Below are positions 16,680-26,172 of a stretch of DNA of 64,000 bases, in pieces. This stretch comes from Marinoscillum pacificum (GTDB lineage: Bacteria; Bacteroidota; Bacteroidia; Cytophagales; Cyclobacteriaceae). Below the pieces are notes generated by a model. That model was given only the letters and a program-made list of their open reading frames with translations. It did no database searches and was not told where the DNA came from. The translations under genes were made by a program, and so were the position numbers. Position 1 is the first letter of the stretch, and each line of letters starts with the position of its first letter. The stretch lies in contig NZ_JAMZMJ010000004.1 of the NCBI RefSeq assembly GCF_024714495.1, forward strand, positions 310,001 to 374,000. The letters are read 5' to 3'.

Positions 16680-17729
16680 ATGAGATATTCATATAGCATA
16701 CTCGTGGTTGGTCTTTTGGCATCTTGCATGTCCAAGCAACCAGAGAATGCCGCCATAAAACCCATTTACGTTACCGACTCTGTCACTTATGATAGCGATG
16801 ATCCAGCCATCTGGATCAACAAAAAAGATCCCGCCAATAGCTTGATTCTGGGAACAGACAAGCAAGAACAGGATGGAGGAGTTTATGCTTTTGATTTGAA
16901 AGGTAATTTACTAACAGACCGTAAAGCATATCCTTTGGATAGACCCAATAACGTAGATCTAGCTTATGATTTTGTCCTGAATGGAGACACTATTGATGTC
17001 GCTGTAGCAACAGAAAGAGGCAAAGGTCAGATACGAGTATTTAGGGTACCAGACCTACAACCGGTTGACAATGGTGGCATCAAAGTTTTTGAAGATGATA
17101 GCCTAAACAACCAGGTGATGGGTGTAGCACTATATAAGCGGACGGCAGATAACAAACTATATGCTATCGTCAGCAGAAAAGAAGGAACTACCAATGTTGA
17201 CAACTACCTCTACCAATATGAGCTAGTGAGCGACTCACTGGGAGTTACTGGCAAATTGGTTCGAAAGTTTGGGCAGTTTAGTGGCACCAAAGAAATCGAA
17301 GCGATAGCCGTAGATGCAGAGCTTGGTTATGTGTACTATTCTGATGAGCATTTTGGAGTTCGCAAGTACTATGCGGACCCAGAAAAAGGCAATGAAGAAT
17401 TGGCTCAGTTCGGATTAACAGGTTTTGCGGATGATCGTGAAGGTATTTCGATCTACAAAACAGGAGTTAAAACGGGTTACATCATCGTATCCGATCAGGG
17501 AGCCCATCAGTTTCAGGTTTTTGCTCGCGAAGGATCATCAGAAAACCCACATCTGCATGAGTTAATCACCACGATTCCTGTGACTGCTATGTCTAGTGAT
17601 GGGTCTGAAACTACTTCAGTTGCTTTAGGTCCGGACTTTCCAAAAGGATTGTTTGTGGCCATGTCAGATAACAAAACCTTTGAAATCTACGATTGGCGTG
17701 ATTTGGAAAAACGCATCTTAAGTAAATAA
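16680..17729 (+). CDS. Beta-propeller phytase (3-phytase), lipoprotein
   Basis: The protein has 349 residues. The lipoprotein signal VVGLLASC places the mature Cys at about 17, with no acidic residue directly after it. The family hallmarks of beta-propeller (alkaline) phytase are present: SDDPAIWINKKDPANSLILG (about 39-58), TDKQEQDGGVYAFDL, RPNNVDLAYDF, and the acidic calcium-site segment EIEAIAVDAELGYVYYSDE. The enzyme removes phosphates from phytate in a Ca-dependent manner; here it should face the periplasm or cell surface. The partner TonB receptor upstream would import the products. Length and motif order fit the family. Confidence 0.9.
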   Translation: MRYSYSILVVGLLASCMSKQPENAAIKPIYVTDSVTYDSDDPAIWINKKDPANSLILGTDKQEQDGGVYAFDLKGNLLTDRKAYPLDRPNNVDLAYDFVLNGDTIDVAVATERGKGQIRVFRVPDLQPVDNGGIKVFEDDSLNNQVMGVALYKRTADNKLYAIVSRKEGTTNVDNYLYQYELVSDSLGVTGKLVRKFGQFSGTKEIEAIAVDAELGYVYYSDEHFGVRKYYADPEKGNEELAQFGLTGFADDREGISIYKTGVKTGYIIVSDQGAHQFQVFAREGSSENPHLHELITTIPVTAMSSDGSETTSVALGPDFPKGLFVAMSDNKTFEIYDWRDLEKRILSK

Positions 17730-17754
17730 CATTTTCTCAAATACCTATTTTCTA

Positions 17755-17783
17755 AAAGGCTTCCGAAGGGGAGCCTTTTTTTT
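17755..17783 (+). terminator. Rho-independent terminator after phytase
   Basis: The arms AAAGGCT and AGCCTTT (17755-17761, 17772-17778), extended inward by TCC/GGG-type pairing, are followed by a run of T to 17783. It begins 26 bases after the phytase stop. Confidence 0.85.
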
Positions 17784-17877
17784 ATTGAAAGAACAAAGGC
17801 CACCTTTAAGGCAGCCTTTTTCTTCTATTATCAATACACCTCGTTTCGCTTAATCACGAGTTTCTCTTTAGTCTAGT

Positions 17878-17908
17878 AAAAAAGGTCGACCACCCCAGGT
17901 GGCCGACT
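17878..17908 (-). terminator. Terminator for the large T9SS protein gene
   Basis: Read on the - strand, GTCGGCCACC pairs with GGTGGTCGAC (one A/C mismatch) and is followed by TTTTTT. A second perfect hairpin, CCGCTA-AA-TAGCGG, lies just upstream in the transcript at 17919-17932. This is the first site with a proper T tract downstream of the 18080 stop. Confidence 0.65.
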
Positions 17909-18010
17909 CTTTGCAAATCCGCTAAATAGCGGTCTGCGCCTTAGTTTTATTTACAAGTTTTTCTTTCTACCCCTCTCGATAATTATCGGGACTAAAGGGA
18001 AAGAAGAGAA

Positions 18011-18055
18011 AATCAATTTGATTTACCCCTGACCCTAGAGGATGTCAAATTGATT
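18011..18055. repeat. Inverted repeat in the 3' untranslated region of the large T9SS gene
   Basis: AATCAATTTGA (18011-18021) and TCAAATTGATT (18045-18055) are perfect 11-base arms around 23 bases. The repeat lies 25 bases beyond the stop of the - strand gene. It has no good T run, so RNA 3'-end protection or a weak terminator is possible. Confidence 0.5.
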
Positions 18056-18079
18056 ATTTGCTTGACAAAGAATAACTAA

Positions 18080-21000
18080 CTACTTCTTAATCAACTTCCT
18101 TACTGATACGCCATCTGTATTTCGGATCTCCATCAGATAGATGCTCTCTTTCAGATTTTCTACATTTAGCTCAATCTCATCGATAAATGTTCTCTCGGTG
18201 ATCACTGTTCCCTTCAGGTCTATGATGCGCACTGAAGCTTCACCAGATACCTGTACGTTTACAAACTTTGTGGCAGGGTTCGGGTAGATGGAAAGTTTGA
18301 TTTGGTCTTCCACGCCAAGAACATTTTCCACAGACAAAGTCACTCCTTCATCGCTCACTAATGCTGTTACTGTCAGTTTAGAATTCTCTTCATCAAAAGT
18401 GATCGTGGATGCTGCAAGATTCACTGGCACACCATCTATATTAACCACTAATTGATAATCTCCGTCAGGAATTCCCTTAATTTCAAACGCTCCATTATCA
18501 TCTGTAATTACTTCTGTCATAATTTGCTGATCAGAAATCCTAATTAAAAAGACTGATACACCTACAAGTGGGGTTCCTTCAAGTATCCTTCCCAGAACAA
18601 CTCTCCCACCACCTAGATCAGATGATATCGCTACACCACTTAAGCTATTAGGACCAGTCAAGAAGTTTGACACTTCTCTTTTTTGCATTTTGATGTTCTG
18701 ACCAGACTGATTGCCAGAGTGCTTAGTAGAAGCAGAGGATGTAACTGTATTACCCAGGTAAGTTTGGTAATAAGTATCTGCAGCCGATGGCTTAACTGAC
18801 ACTACATATTCTGCGGCTAATATCTCAGCATAGAATGTTCCTGATTCAGAAAGTGTAATGATCTCAGGATCGGTATTTTGATCTATTCTCAGTCTAACCT
18901 CACCAGCTGTAAATACAGCATCATTTTCATCCACCACTGATCCTTCAATATAAATAATCGGATCTTGTTCTTTAGACCAGGCATGAATAGGATACCCCGT
19001 CTCTTCATCCATCTGCCAGATATCACCCGTTCCGTTGGTCGACTCACCTGTGAAATCCCAACCTGCAGCAATAAGCGTTTTAAGGGTTTTCAAATCCGCA
19101 GTGCTCTTACCAACACCACCTGCATTTCCACCGTCTGTTGTGCCACTTGCCTCTGTGTCCCAAAAACTATTCGAAATTGATATTGTGTTAAATTCTGCAA
19201 CATTGGTTCCGAAACCATAAGGGGTTTGGCCAATATTGAAGCTGTTTTTCACACTGTTTCCAGAACCGTTATTAACAGCAAACACTCCTATAGCGGCATT
19301 TCCTTTGTTATAGCAATTTTCGATTTTGCAGTCGTACGTTATAAAGGCAGTTATTCCTCCAGATCTAGACTCAATTGAGGCGGTAGGGTTAAGGTTTCCA
19401 GCATTAAAACACTCACTAACCGTACTATTAGTTATCGCTCCAACAATACCTCCAATAGCCGTGGATTTATTAGGTATATTTACATGGCTTGAGGATTGGT
19501 GAATAGTGCCAGTCCAGGCTTCACCAATTATCCCTCCGACCCATGAAGAAGTGTTATTGTGTTCAATGATTCCAGAAACATGGCAGTTCTTAACGGACGC
19601 TGCTACTCCTTCATCACCTAAATAACCCGCCAATCCACCTATCCATGTTGTGCTGGCATTCATTATGGTAATATTCTCCAGAGTGAGATTCATAATATCT
19701 CCTATAACCCAGGCAAAAACTCCGTTAGAATAGGATTGGTTGCCGTACATTTCGATATTTGCTATTTTATGCCTGTCTCCGTCGTACGTTCCAAGGAATT
19801 TACCAATCTGTTTAAACCCATACCCATTGTTGTAATAATCTCCACCCTCCTGAAAATCTGCAGGTTCAAAAACGATATCGGCTGTCTGTATGAAATGCTT
19901 GTTCCAGTCAGCTGATTTTTGGGCTAGTACCTGTAGGTCTTCTTTAATAGAAATTCGGTAAGGGTTCCCTGCACTACCGTCTCCTCCGCCATATTCATAA
20001 TCGATATCTACAGTGACCTCAATGCGCTCACTGGCACAAGTACCAGAAACAGCCGCTACCCAATAGGTATAGGTGCCAGGTCTCAAGGCAGGAGCATATG
20101 GACTGCCCTCAAATAGTACTTCTTCTGAAATACTGGTCTCATACCATCTCACGACAGCCTCCTCTCCCACTGTAGCTACTAATGCTACATCATTCGGGTC
20201 AGTATAAACGTACTCTGTCTGATTCATGGTAAGGGTAGGGGGTTGAGGATTTTCCTGCCATACGAAAATCGGAGAACCATTGCCACACCCGTTATCCATC
20301 TGCCAGATATCGGTGAAATCCCAATCAGTAAATGATGCTTGATCTTTCATTTCGGCAGTAGTCAATCCTTCTCCAACCTCACTTTCGGTGACACCACTAA
20401 GCTCTACATCCCAGAATGAATTCACAACAGTCCCATTATATGAGATTGGATAGACGGTTGTCTCACTTCCGATGAATTGCACCGCTGCATAGGAGTTGGT
20501 AACAGTGGTGGTGGCTATTGCTAAACCAGCCAAAAACGAAGTGCCTTCAATAGTTCCTCTTGCATAACTATTGTGAATACTAACAGAGCCACCCTCAGCG
20601 GTACTAGCAAGTCCACCAGCAGCAATACCACTTTTTACAGTACCTACGAAATATGAATGGCTAATGGAACTTACTCCCACACCCAAACCTACCAGTCCAC
20701 CAGCAGCCTGATCAGCTGAAACTGATCCTCTGTAGAAAACAGAGTCTAAGGTAGCTTCTTCAACCACAGCTACTATGCCGCCAGCAAACGAACCACCTAT
20801 CACTTCAGCATTAATCAATCCTAGATTTTTGATCACTCCATTTTTAACATAGCCAAACATTCCAGAAAGTGCTCCTTCTGTTTGATCCACTTTTAAGCCA
20901 CTTATCGTATGACCTCCACCATCGTAAGTTGCAGTGAATGGATTATCCAAAGATCCAACTGGCTGGAAAACATATGAATCAAAATCTGATGTCTCGAAGA

Positions 21001-24000
21001 CTATGTCTGCGTCTTGTTTAAAATTTGAAGACCAAAGTCCAGGGTTCTCACTTACCAATAAAAACTCTGCTTTATTGCTGATTAAATAAGGTTCTGCCTC
21101 CGTTCCGGATCCTTCTATACATGCTGATAATACAGTTGCTATTACCTCTACTCTATCTGTACTGCATTGGCCATTAGTAGCCTCTGCCCAATAGGATGTG
21201 GTCTCATTAATTGATACTTCGAAGGTAGCTCCTGTACTTAATAGAGTTCCATCTGCTTCAGAATCATACCAACTAATCTCTCCTGTCGTACTTGTAGCCA
21301 CAAGTGTAAAACTTAACGATCCACCTGTTTCATCACATTGAGGCTCGGGATTAGAAACCGTAATTTCCGGCTGAGCCAAATTTTCCTGCCATGCCAGAAT
21401 TGGGAAGCCATTGTTAACACAGCCATTGTCCATCTGCCAGGTATTAGAGAAATCCCAGTTGGAGAATGAAGTCTGATCTTGCATTTCAGCAGTTGTGAGG
21501 CCAATACCTCCATCGCTAATGGTTAAACCACTTGTTTCAGTATTCCAGTAGGAACTTGAAACAGTCCCAGTAGAAAGTGATCCTATCAACCCTCCCAGAG
21601 TACCTGACCCGCTAACGTTCATTGTAGAATAAGACTTTTCTATATAACCTCCATTTGAGGCTACAAGTCCACCAAAGGCAGCTCCATCACCTATGAGAGT
21701 ACCGGAAGTATAACAATTATAAATTGACCCCAGATTATAATCTACCAAACCTCCAGCATGTCCATTGCCAGATGAAGGTTCTAAATTTATTGTACCAATT
21801 ACCGCGCAATTTCTAATTGTTGCTCCTTCTCCATTAGTGTTTACCAAACCTCCTGCCTCATAATAGCCATCAATGTCTACATCAACTAAATAGACATTAG
21901 CAATTAAAGAATTAGCAGTTTTTCCAAACATAGTATTTTGCATTCCTATGATCTTAAACCCATCACCATCATAGGTTCCTGAAAAAACCTCCTCATATCC
22001 ACCTATCCATCTCATAAATTGAGTCATTTCTATATCAGCAGACTGCACGAAATGTTTATCCCAGTCACCGCTATGTTCGCTCAAGAATATTAAATCTGCC
22101 TCAGTTGCTATAAGGAATGGATTCTCTTCATATCCATCGCCATAATTTCCTTCAGCGTCTGGACTGTATAAGTACTGTACCGTTACGGTGACCTCTTGTC
22201 TGGCAGAAGAGCAATCATCATTCGAAGCAGAGACCCAATAGGAGGTAACTCCATAATCAATACCTGTCGGCACGAAGGGACTTCCTGTTGATAGTGCCTC
22301 ACTTGCATCTTCCGAAGCAAACCAACTGATGGTTGATCCTTCATTAGCAGTAGTTACAAGAGAAACCTCTTCTGGAGTGTCAAAGGTGAATGCCGACTCT
22401 ACAGTAATAATTGGTATCTCTGGGTTTGCCTGCCATGCGAGAATAGGAAATCCATTATTCGCACACCCATTGTCCATCTGCCATGTATCTGTGAAATCCC
22501 AACCTGTGAAAGAGGCCTGATCCTGCATTTCAGAAGTGGTTAAGCCCGAGATACCTGAACCACCGCCAAGACCAACAGCATTTGTATGCCCACTTGTTTC
22601 CGTGTTCCAGAAGGCACTTGTAAAAGCGGTATACTCAACTTCTGCAATCATACCGCTTGCTGCTCCTTCATATTCCGATTCTACAAATCCCGCCGAAAAG
22701 GAGTTTGATACTTGCCCATCTAGAGCGTTACCAATAAATCCGCCAATAGTATAATTACCAGAAACATCACTTGTAGAATAACAGTTGATTATGGTTCTTG
22801 AATTAGCCCCTGCAAAACCGCCCAAGTGTTCATATGCTGAAACTGACCCTGTTACAAAACATCTACTAATAGTACCATTATTATAACCGACAAAACCTCC
22901 AGCATAATAGTGGCCATCTTTTATATTCACATTAACAAGGCCTAAATCTTGCACAGAACCACTGGAGTTAATGTTCCCAAAGAACCCAATATAGTCCTGG
23001 TCTGGCCGGTCTATGACAAGTCCGGTAATGGTATGTCCACTTCCATCATAGCTACCAGAAAAACTAATATCATCATTCCCAATTGGGCTAAATCCCAGGC
23101 CATCATTGTAAAAATCCCCACCTTCCTCAAAATCCGGAACGTCAAACTCCATATCAGCTGTCTGCTTAAAGTGTAAGGCCCATTCTGAGCTGTTCTCACT
23201 TAGGTCTTTTAAGTCTGCTTTGGTAGTTAATAGGAATGGGCTAGCTGCCGTACCAGCTCCACCAGAGTATTCAAATACTACGTCAGTTACAGTGATTGAC
23301 ACCACCAATGTAGTAATGTTACCACCGTCATCTTCCGCGATTACCTCTATTTCATAAACATTGTCGGCATTTGCATCAAGTGCCGTTTCGAAATCCGGAG
23401 CATCAGTGAAGCTGATCTGATTTTCGTTCATCAGACTGAACAAAGCTTCGTCACGATCAGTACCGAGACTAAACGTAACGGATGTTTCATTAGTCTCTGC
23501 CGTATAAGCATCTGCCATGCTATTTTCCGCGAAATTAATCGCAGAAGCAGAAGTAAATTCCGCTGCTGGATCTACTACATTAATGGTAATTGTCTCTGCA
23601 TCTGAGGTGAGCTCTCCATCACTTACAGTAAGCGTCAATGTATAGCTTGGAGTTACCTCTGAATCCAGACTGGTATTGTCAGCTACTGTGATCTCACCAG
23701 TAGTTCCATTGATCGCAAAAACACCATCACTATTACCAGCAGTTATTGTCCAGCTACTAAATGTTGTTTCTTCGTTCACATCAGTGACAAGAACCGTTCC
23801 TACGCTTGTATTATTGGCGGCATTTTCAGACACATCAAAACTCTGATTTGCTGTAATGACCGGAACTACATTTGGTGTACTATATTTAAATATTCTTACA
23901 TGGCCTGCATCGGCACCACCACCATCATTAATAGGGCTACCAGCTCCTACAATCGACCCATCTTCGGAAATAGCCAAGGCTGTTCCAAAAACGTTGAACT

Positions 24001-25117
24001 CTGCTTCACCTTCCAGGCTAACACCTACTTTTTCCCAATTAGTGCTATATGACCAAATTTCCGCACGGCCGTTTTGATTATCATTTGTTACATACCCTGG
24101 TGCTCCAATAATGACATGACTCCCATCACCAGAAATATCTAAGTAGTTACCAAATTGATCCAGCTCAAGTGATGATTTAATCGTATCACCCAGTACTTCC
24201 CAGCTCGTGCTATACTCGTATACAATCACTAACCCAAAATAAGGGCCAGGTGAGAAGATCAGATCTTGCGGTGCACCAACCCCCAAGCGAGTTCCATCAT
24301 TCGATAAGCTAACTGATGTTCCTAAATTAAAATAATCTTTACCTACAAATTCATCAGATACACTCCAGACACCTGTATTGCGATTAAAAATTCGAACCCT
24401 TCCTTCGTTCTCAAAACCAGTAGTATAAATTGGTGAACCAATAGCTACGATGGTATCTCCGTTTGCAACAGCCAAGCTGACCGACATACCACTTGTTTCA
24501 TAGTCGGTATCGCCATCCAAATCTGCTCCTACCTGCCCCCAGGCAGAAGTTTTCCATTTGTATACTCTGGAAGTCCCTGCAGCAGAAGCACTTCCATCAG
24601 CACCTGGCACTCCTATGGCTAATACATTTCCATCCGAAGAAAGACTTACTGATTGCCCAAAATTCTCCTGGGCAGCCTGAGCATTAATTGTAGATCCTTT
24701 CTGTAGCCAACCATTAGTCTCATCATATGTATAGATATTAACATATCCAGCTACAGAATTTGATCCAAATGTACCATCGGCTGTGCGAGCCCCAACTGCC
24801 AGGGTTGTTCCATCAGCACTTAAACTTACTGACGATCCAAATGAATCACCTGCCTGACTACCAGATAAGGTTGACCCTAGTTGTTCCCAGGAAGATCCAT
24901 TATATTGATACACTTTGACTAATCCCTGCAGGGAATTAGCACTAGCTGCACCTACTGCCACGATCGATCCATCTGTAGACATGGCCATGGCATTGCCAAG
25001 TCCATCGCCCATACTCCCATCAATATCAGAACCAAGCTGATTCCAGGCGGGTTGAGCTATAATAGCCATAGATACTAAGGAGAGTACTACAGCCAAATAA
25101 ATTTTTATTGACTTCAT
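18080..25117 (-). CDS. Giant modular T9SS-secreted surface protein (FG-GAP propeller, cadherin, GLUG modules)
   Basis: The protein has 2345 residues from the ATG at 25117, chosen because it opens directly with a signal peptide (YLAVVLSLVSMAIIAQ); the upstream in-frame ATG would add 41 unlikely residues. In order: an FG-GAP-type beta-propeller (about 25-410; repeats such as DGTTLAVGA and SLSNDGTRLGVGA), two cadherin-like domains (about 415-610), and four GLUG modules. Each module opens with a G-x-G-x-x-x-x-P-[FY] motif and closes with WDF..WQMD; Ig-like domains (SYWVSASNDDC) separate them. Two carboxypeptidase-regulatory-like domains (about 2060-2250) and a type A T9SS sorting domain (LSIYPNPATKFVNVQV to the end) complete the protein. 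It is a probable adhesin or matrix protein, exported and anchored by T9SS. A 56-bp element shared with the 34-49 kb operon lies upstream. Confidence 0.88.
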   Translation of the reverse strand: MKSIKIYLAVVLSLVSMAIIAQPAWNQLGSDIDGSMGDGLGNAMAMSTDGSIVAVGAASANSLQGLVKVYQYNGSSWEQLGSTLSGSQAGDSFGSSVSLSADGTTLAVGARTADGTFGSNSVAGYVNIYTYDETNGWLQKGSTINAQAAQENFGQSVSLSSDGNVLAIGVPGADGSASAAGTSRVYKWKTSAWGQVGADLDGDTDYETSGMSVSLAVANGDTIVAIGSPIYTTGFENEGRVRIFNRNTGVWSVSDEFVGKDYFNLGTSVSLSNDGTRLGVGAPQDLIFSPGPYFGLVIVYEYSTSWEVLGDTIKSSLELDQFGNYLDISGDGSHVIIGAPGYVTNDNQNGRAEIWSYSTNWEKVGVSLEGEAEFNVFGTALAISEDGSIVGAGSPINDGGGADAGHVRIFKYSTPNVVPVITANQSFDVSENAANNTSVGTVLVTDVNEETTFSSWTITAGNSDGVFAINGTTGEITVADNTSLDSEVTPSYTLTLTVSDGELTSDAETITINVVDPAAEFTSASAINFAENSMADAYTAETNETSVTFSLGTDRDEALFSLMNENQISFTDAPDFETALDANADNVYEIEVIAEDDGGNITTLVVSITVTDVVFEYSGGAGTAASPFLLTTKADLKDLSENSSEWALHFKQTADMEFDVPDFEEGGDFYNDGLGFSPIGNDDISFSGSYDGSGHTITGLVIDRPDQDYIGFFGNINSSGSVQDLGLVNVNIKDGHYYAGGFVGYNNGTISRCFVTGSVSAYEHLGGFAGANSRTIINCYSTSDVSGNYTIGGFIGNALDGQVSNSFSAGFVESEYEGAASGMIAEVEYTAFTSAFWNTETSGHTNAVGLGGGSGISGLTTSEMQDQASFTGWDFTDTWQMDNGCANNGFPILAWQANPEIPIITVESAFTFDTPEEVSLVTTANEGSTISWFASEDASEALSTGSPFVPTGIDYGVTSYWVSASNDDCSSARQEVTVTVQYLYSPDAEGNYGDGYEENPFLIATEADLIFLSEHSGDWDKHFVQSADIEMTQFMRWIGGYEEVFSGTYDGDGFKIIGMQNTMFGKTANSLIANVYLVDVDIDGYYEAGGLVNTNGEGATIRNCAVIGTINLEPSSGNGHAGGLVDYNLGSIYNCYTSGTLIGDGAAFGGLVASNGGYIEKSYSTMNVSGSGTLGGLIGSLSTGTVSSSYWNTETSGLTISDGGIGLTTAEMQDQTSFSNWDFSNTWQMDNGCVNNGFPILAWQENLAQPEITVSNPEPQCDETGGSLSFTLVATSTTGEISWYDSEADGTLLSTGATFEVSINETTSYWAEATNGQCSTDRVEVIATVLSACIEGSGTEAEPYLISNKAEFLLVSENPGLWSSNFKQDADIVFETSDFDSYVFQPVGSLDNPFTATYDGGGHTISGLKVDQTEGALSGMFGYVKNGVIKNLGLINAEVIGGSFAGGIVAVVEEATLDSVFYRGSVSADQAAGGLVGLGVGVSSISHSYFVGTVKSGIAAGGLASTAEGGSVSIHNSYARGTIEGTSFLAGLAIATTTVTNSYAAVQFIGSETTVYPISYNGTVVNSFWDVELSGVTESEVGEGLTTAEMKDQASFTDWDFTDIWQMDNGCGNGSPIFVWQENPQPPTLTMNQTEYVYTDPNDVALVATVGEEAVVRWYETSISEEVLFEGSPYAPALRPGTYTYWVAAVSGTCASERIEVTVDIDYEYGGGDGSAGNPYRISIKEDLQVLAQKSADWNKHFIQTADIVFEPADFQEGGDYYNNGYGFKQIGKFLGTYDGDRHKIANIEMYGNQSYSNGVFAWVIGDIMNLTLENITIMNASTTWIGGLAGYLGDEGVAASVKNCHVSGIIEHNNTSSWVGGIIGEAWTGTIHQSSSHVNIPNKSTAIGGIVGAITNSTVSECFNAGNLNPTASIESRSGGITAFITYDCKIENCYNKGNAAIGVFAVNNGSGNSVKNSFNIGQTPYGFGTNVAEFNTISISNSFWDTEASGTTDGGNAGGVGKSTADLKTLKTLIAAGWDFTGESTNGTGDIWQMDEETGYPIHAWSKEQDPIIYIEGSVVDENDAVFTAGEVRLRIDQNTDPEIITLSESGTFYAEILAAEYVVSVKPSAADTYYQTYLGNTVTSSASTKHSGNQSGQNIKMQKREVSNFLTGPNSLSGVAISSDLGGGRVVLGRILEGTPLVGVSVFLIRISDQQIMTEVITDDNGAFEIKGIPDGDYQLVVNIDGVPVNLAASTITFDEENSKLTVTALVSDEGVTLSVENVLGVEDQIKLSIYPNPATKFVNVQVSGEASVRIIDLKGTVITERTFIDEIELNVENLKESIYLMEIRNTDGVSVRKLIKK

Positions 25118-25291
25118 ATTTGTAGTTGAATTTAGGTTCTTGTCAAATGCTCTTTTGTGACAGAGCTTCTCGAAAAGGTCTAATGTTTTCAAGGTTGTCA
25201 AGAAATGAAATGGAACAATTTTGTAATCTTTCACTTTCATATATCAGGCGGATTTAATGTCTCGGAAATCTAGTGGAGAAGTAAGGTCATC

Positions 25292-25347
25292 ATCAAAAAA
25301 ATGTTGTGAACGACACGTTTTTGTATGAGTTTGACATAGCCATTCGA
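25292..25347 (-). promoter_or_regulatory. 56-bp element, copy 1 (upstream of the giant T9SS gene)
   Basis: Read on the - strand, this block matches 33873-33928 at 54 of 56 positions; blocks include CTATGTCAAACTCATACAAA and CGTGTCGTTCACAACA followed by seven T and GAT. It points at the gene starting at 25117 (175 bases away) and lies 136 bases before the divergent LytTR gene at 25483. The rest of the 365-base intergenic gap holds no gene; the 64-codon ORF across it is rejected. Confidence 0.8.
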
Positions 25348-25482
25348 CGAAACGGCATGTTAATTGGACTAAAATCTGGAGATAGAAAGTCTGACAGATG
25401 TAACGCTTATTATCATGATAAAAGGCTAACAGCTTCATAAATCACCATCACTTCACTAAATTTCCGAATTCATTTCAACCAC

Positions 25483-26172
25483 ATGAGAACCAAAGAGAGC
25501 TATCGAATACTGATTGTAGATGACGAAGCATCCATCGCTGAGATGTGTTCTTCTATGCTATCTGACCTGGGTTATGAAGTAGTCGGAATTGCTCATACTT
25601 ATGCATCAGCAATCTCACAAATGGAATCTCAGCAAATCGATTTGGTGATTCTGGATATTGATCTGAAGGAAGAAAAAAACGGCATTGACTTAGCGATTTA
25701 CATCAAAGAACACTTTGATCTTAAATTCCTGTTTCTCACTTCCTTTGCTGATATAGACACGGTTAAAAAAGCAGCCAAAACGGTCCCGGAAGCTTATCTT
25801 ATTAAGCCATTTACTGAAGAGGATTTATTCACTACGATTGAAGTTATTCGAAGCAAAAAAGAAATTGACTACACGATTCAAATTAACACCGGTATCGAAG
25901 TGATCAAAGTTGCTGCCAATGATGTGGCTCTGGTAAAATCAGACAATAACTACCTGGAAGTTTATGTGAACCAGAAGAAGCACCTTATTAGAAGCTCTCT
26001 AGAATCATTTTTGAAGGAAAACAACTATTCCAACTTTGTCAGAATTCACCGTTCATATGTGGTGAATTTGTTGAAGGTGAGCTCTTTTAGCAGACAACAC
26101 GTAATCGTAGGAGATATCAAATGCCCCATTTCCAGGTCTTACAAGCAAGAACTATTTCAGCGATTTGCTTAA
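25483..26172 (+). CDS. LytTR-family response regulator (copy 1)
   Basis: The protein has 229 residues. The receiver domain (8-125) has the acidic pocket D13/D14, phospho-acceptor D58 (VILDIDL), Thr/Ser at 86-87 (FLTSF) and Lys108 (LIKPF). The LytTR DNA-binding domain spans about 135-229 (VKSDNNYLEVYV, then FVRIHRSYVVNLLKV). It is the close relative of the regulator at 33019-33711. Its stop overlaps by 4 bases the stop of the convergent kinase gene 26169-29696, its likely partner. Predicted targets are its own divergent neighbour and genes carrying the 56-bp element. Confidence 0.92.
   Translation: MRTKESYRILIVDDEASIAEMCSSMLSDLGYEVVGIAHTYASAISQMESQQIDLVILDIDLKEEKNGIDLAIYIKEHFDLKFLFLTSFADIDTVKKAAKTVPEAYLIKPFTEEDLFTTIEVIRSKKEIDYTIQINTGIEVIKVAANDVALVKSDNNYLEVYVNQKKHLIRSSLESFLKENNYSNFVRIHRSYVVNLLKVSSFSRQHVIVGDIKCPISRSYKQELFQRFA

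Noticed and set aside
25244-25438. 64-codon - strand ORF across the copy 1 regulatory gap
   Set aside because: It covers the 56-bp element, has no recognised domain and the matching DNA at copy 2 does not keep it open as a protein-coding frame.
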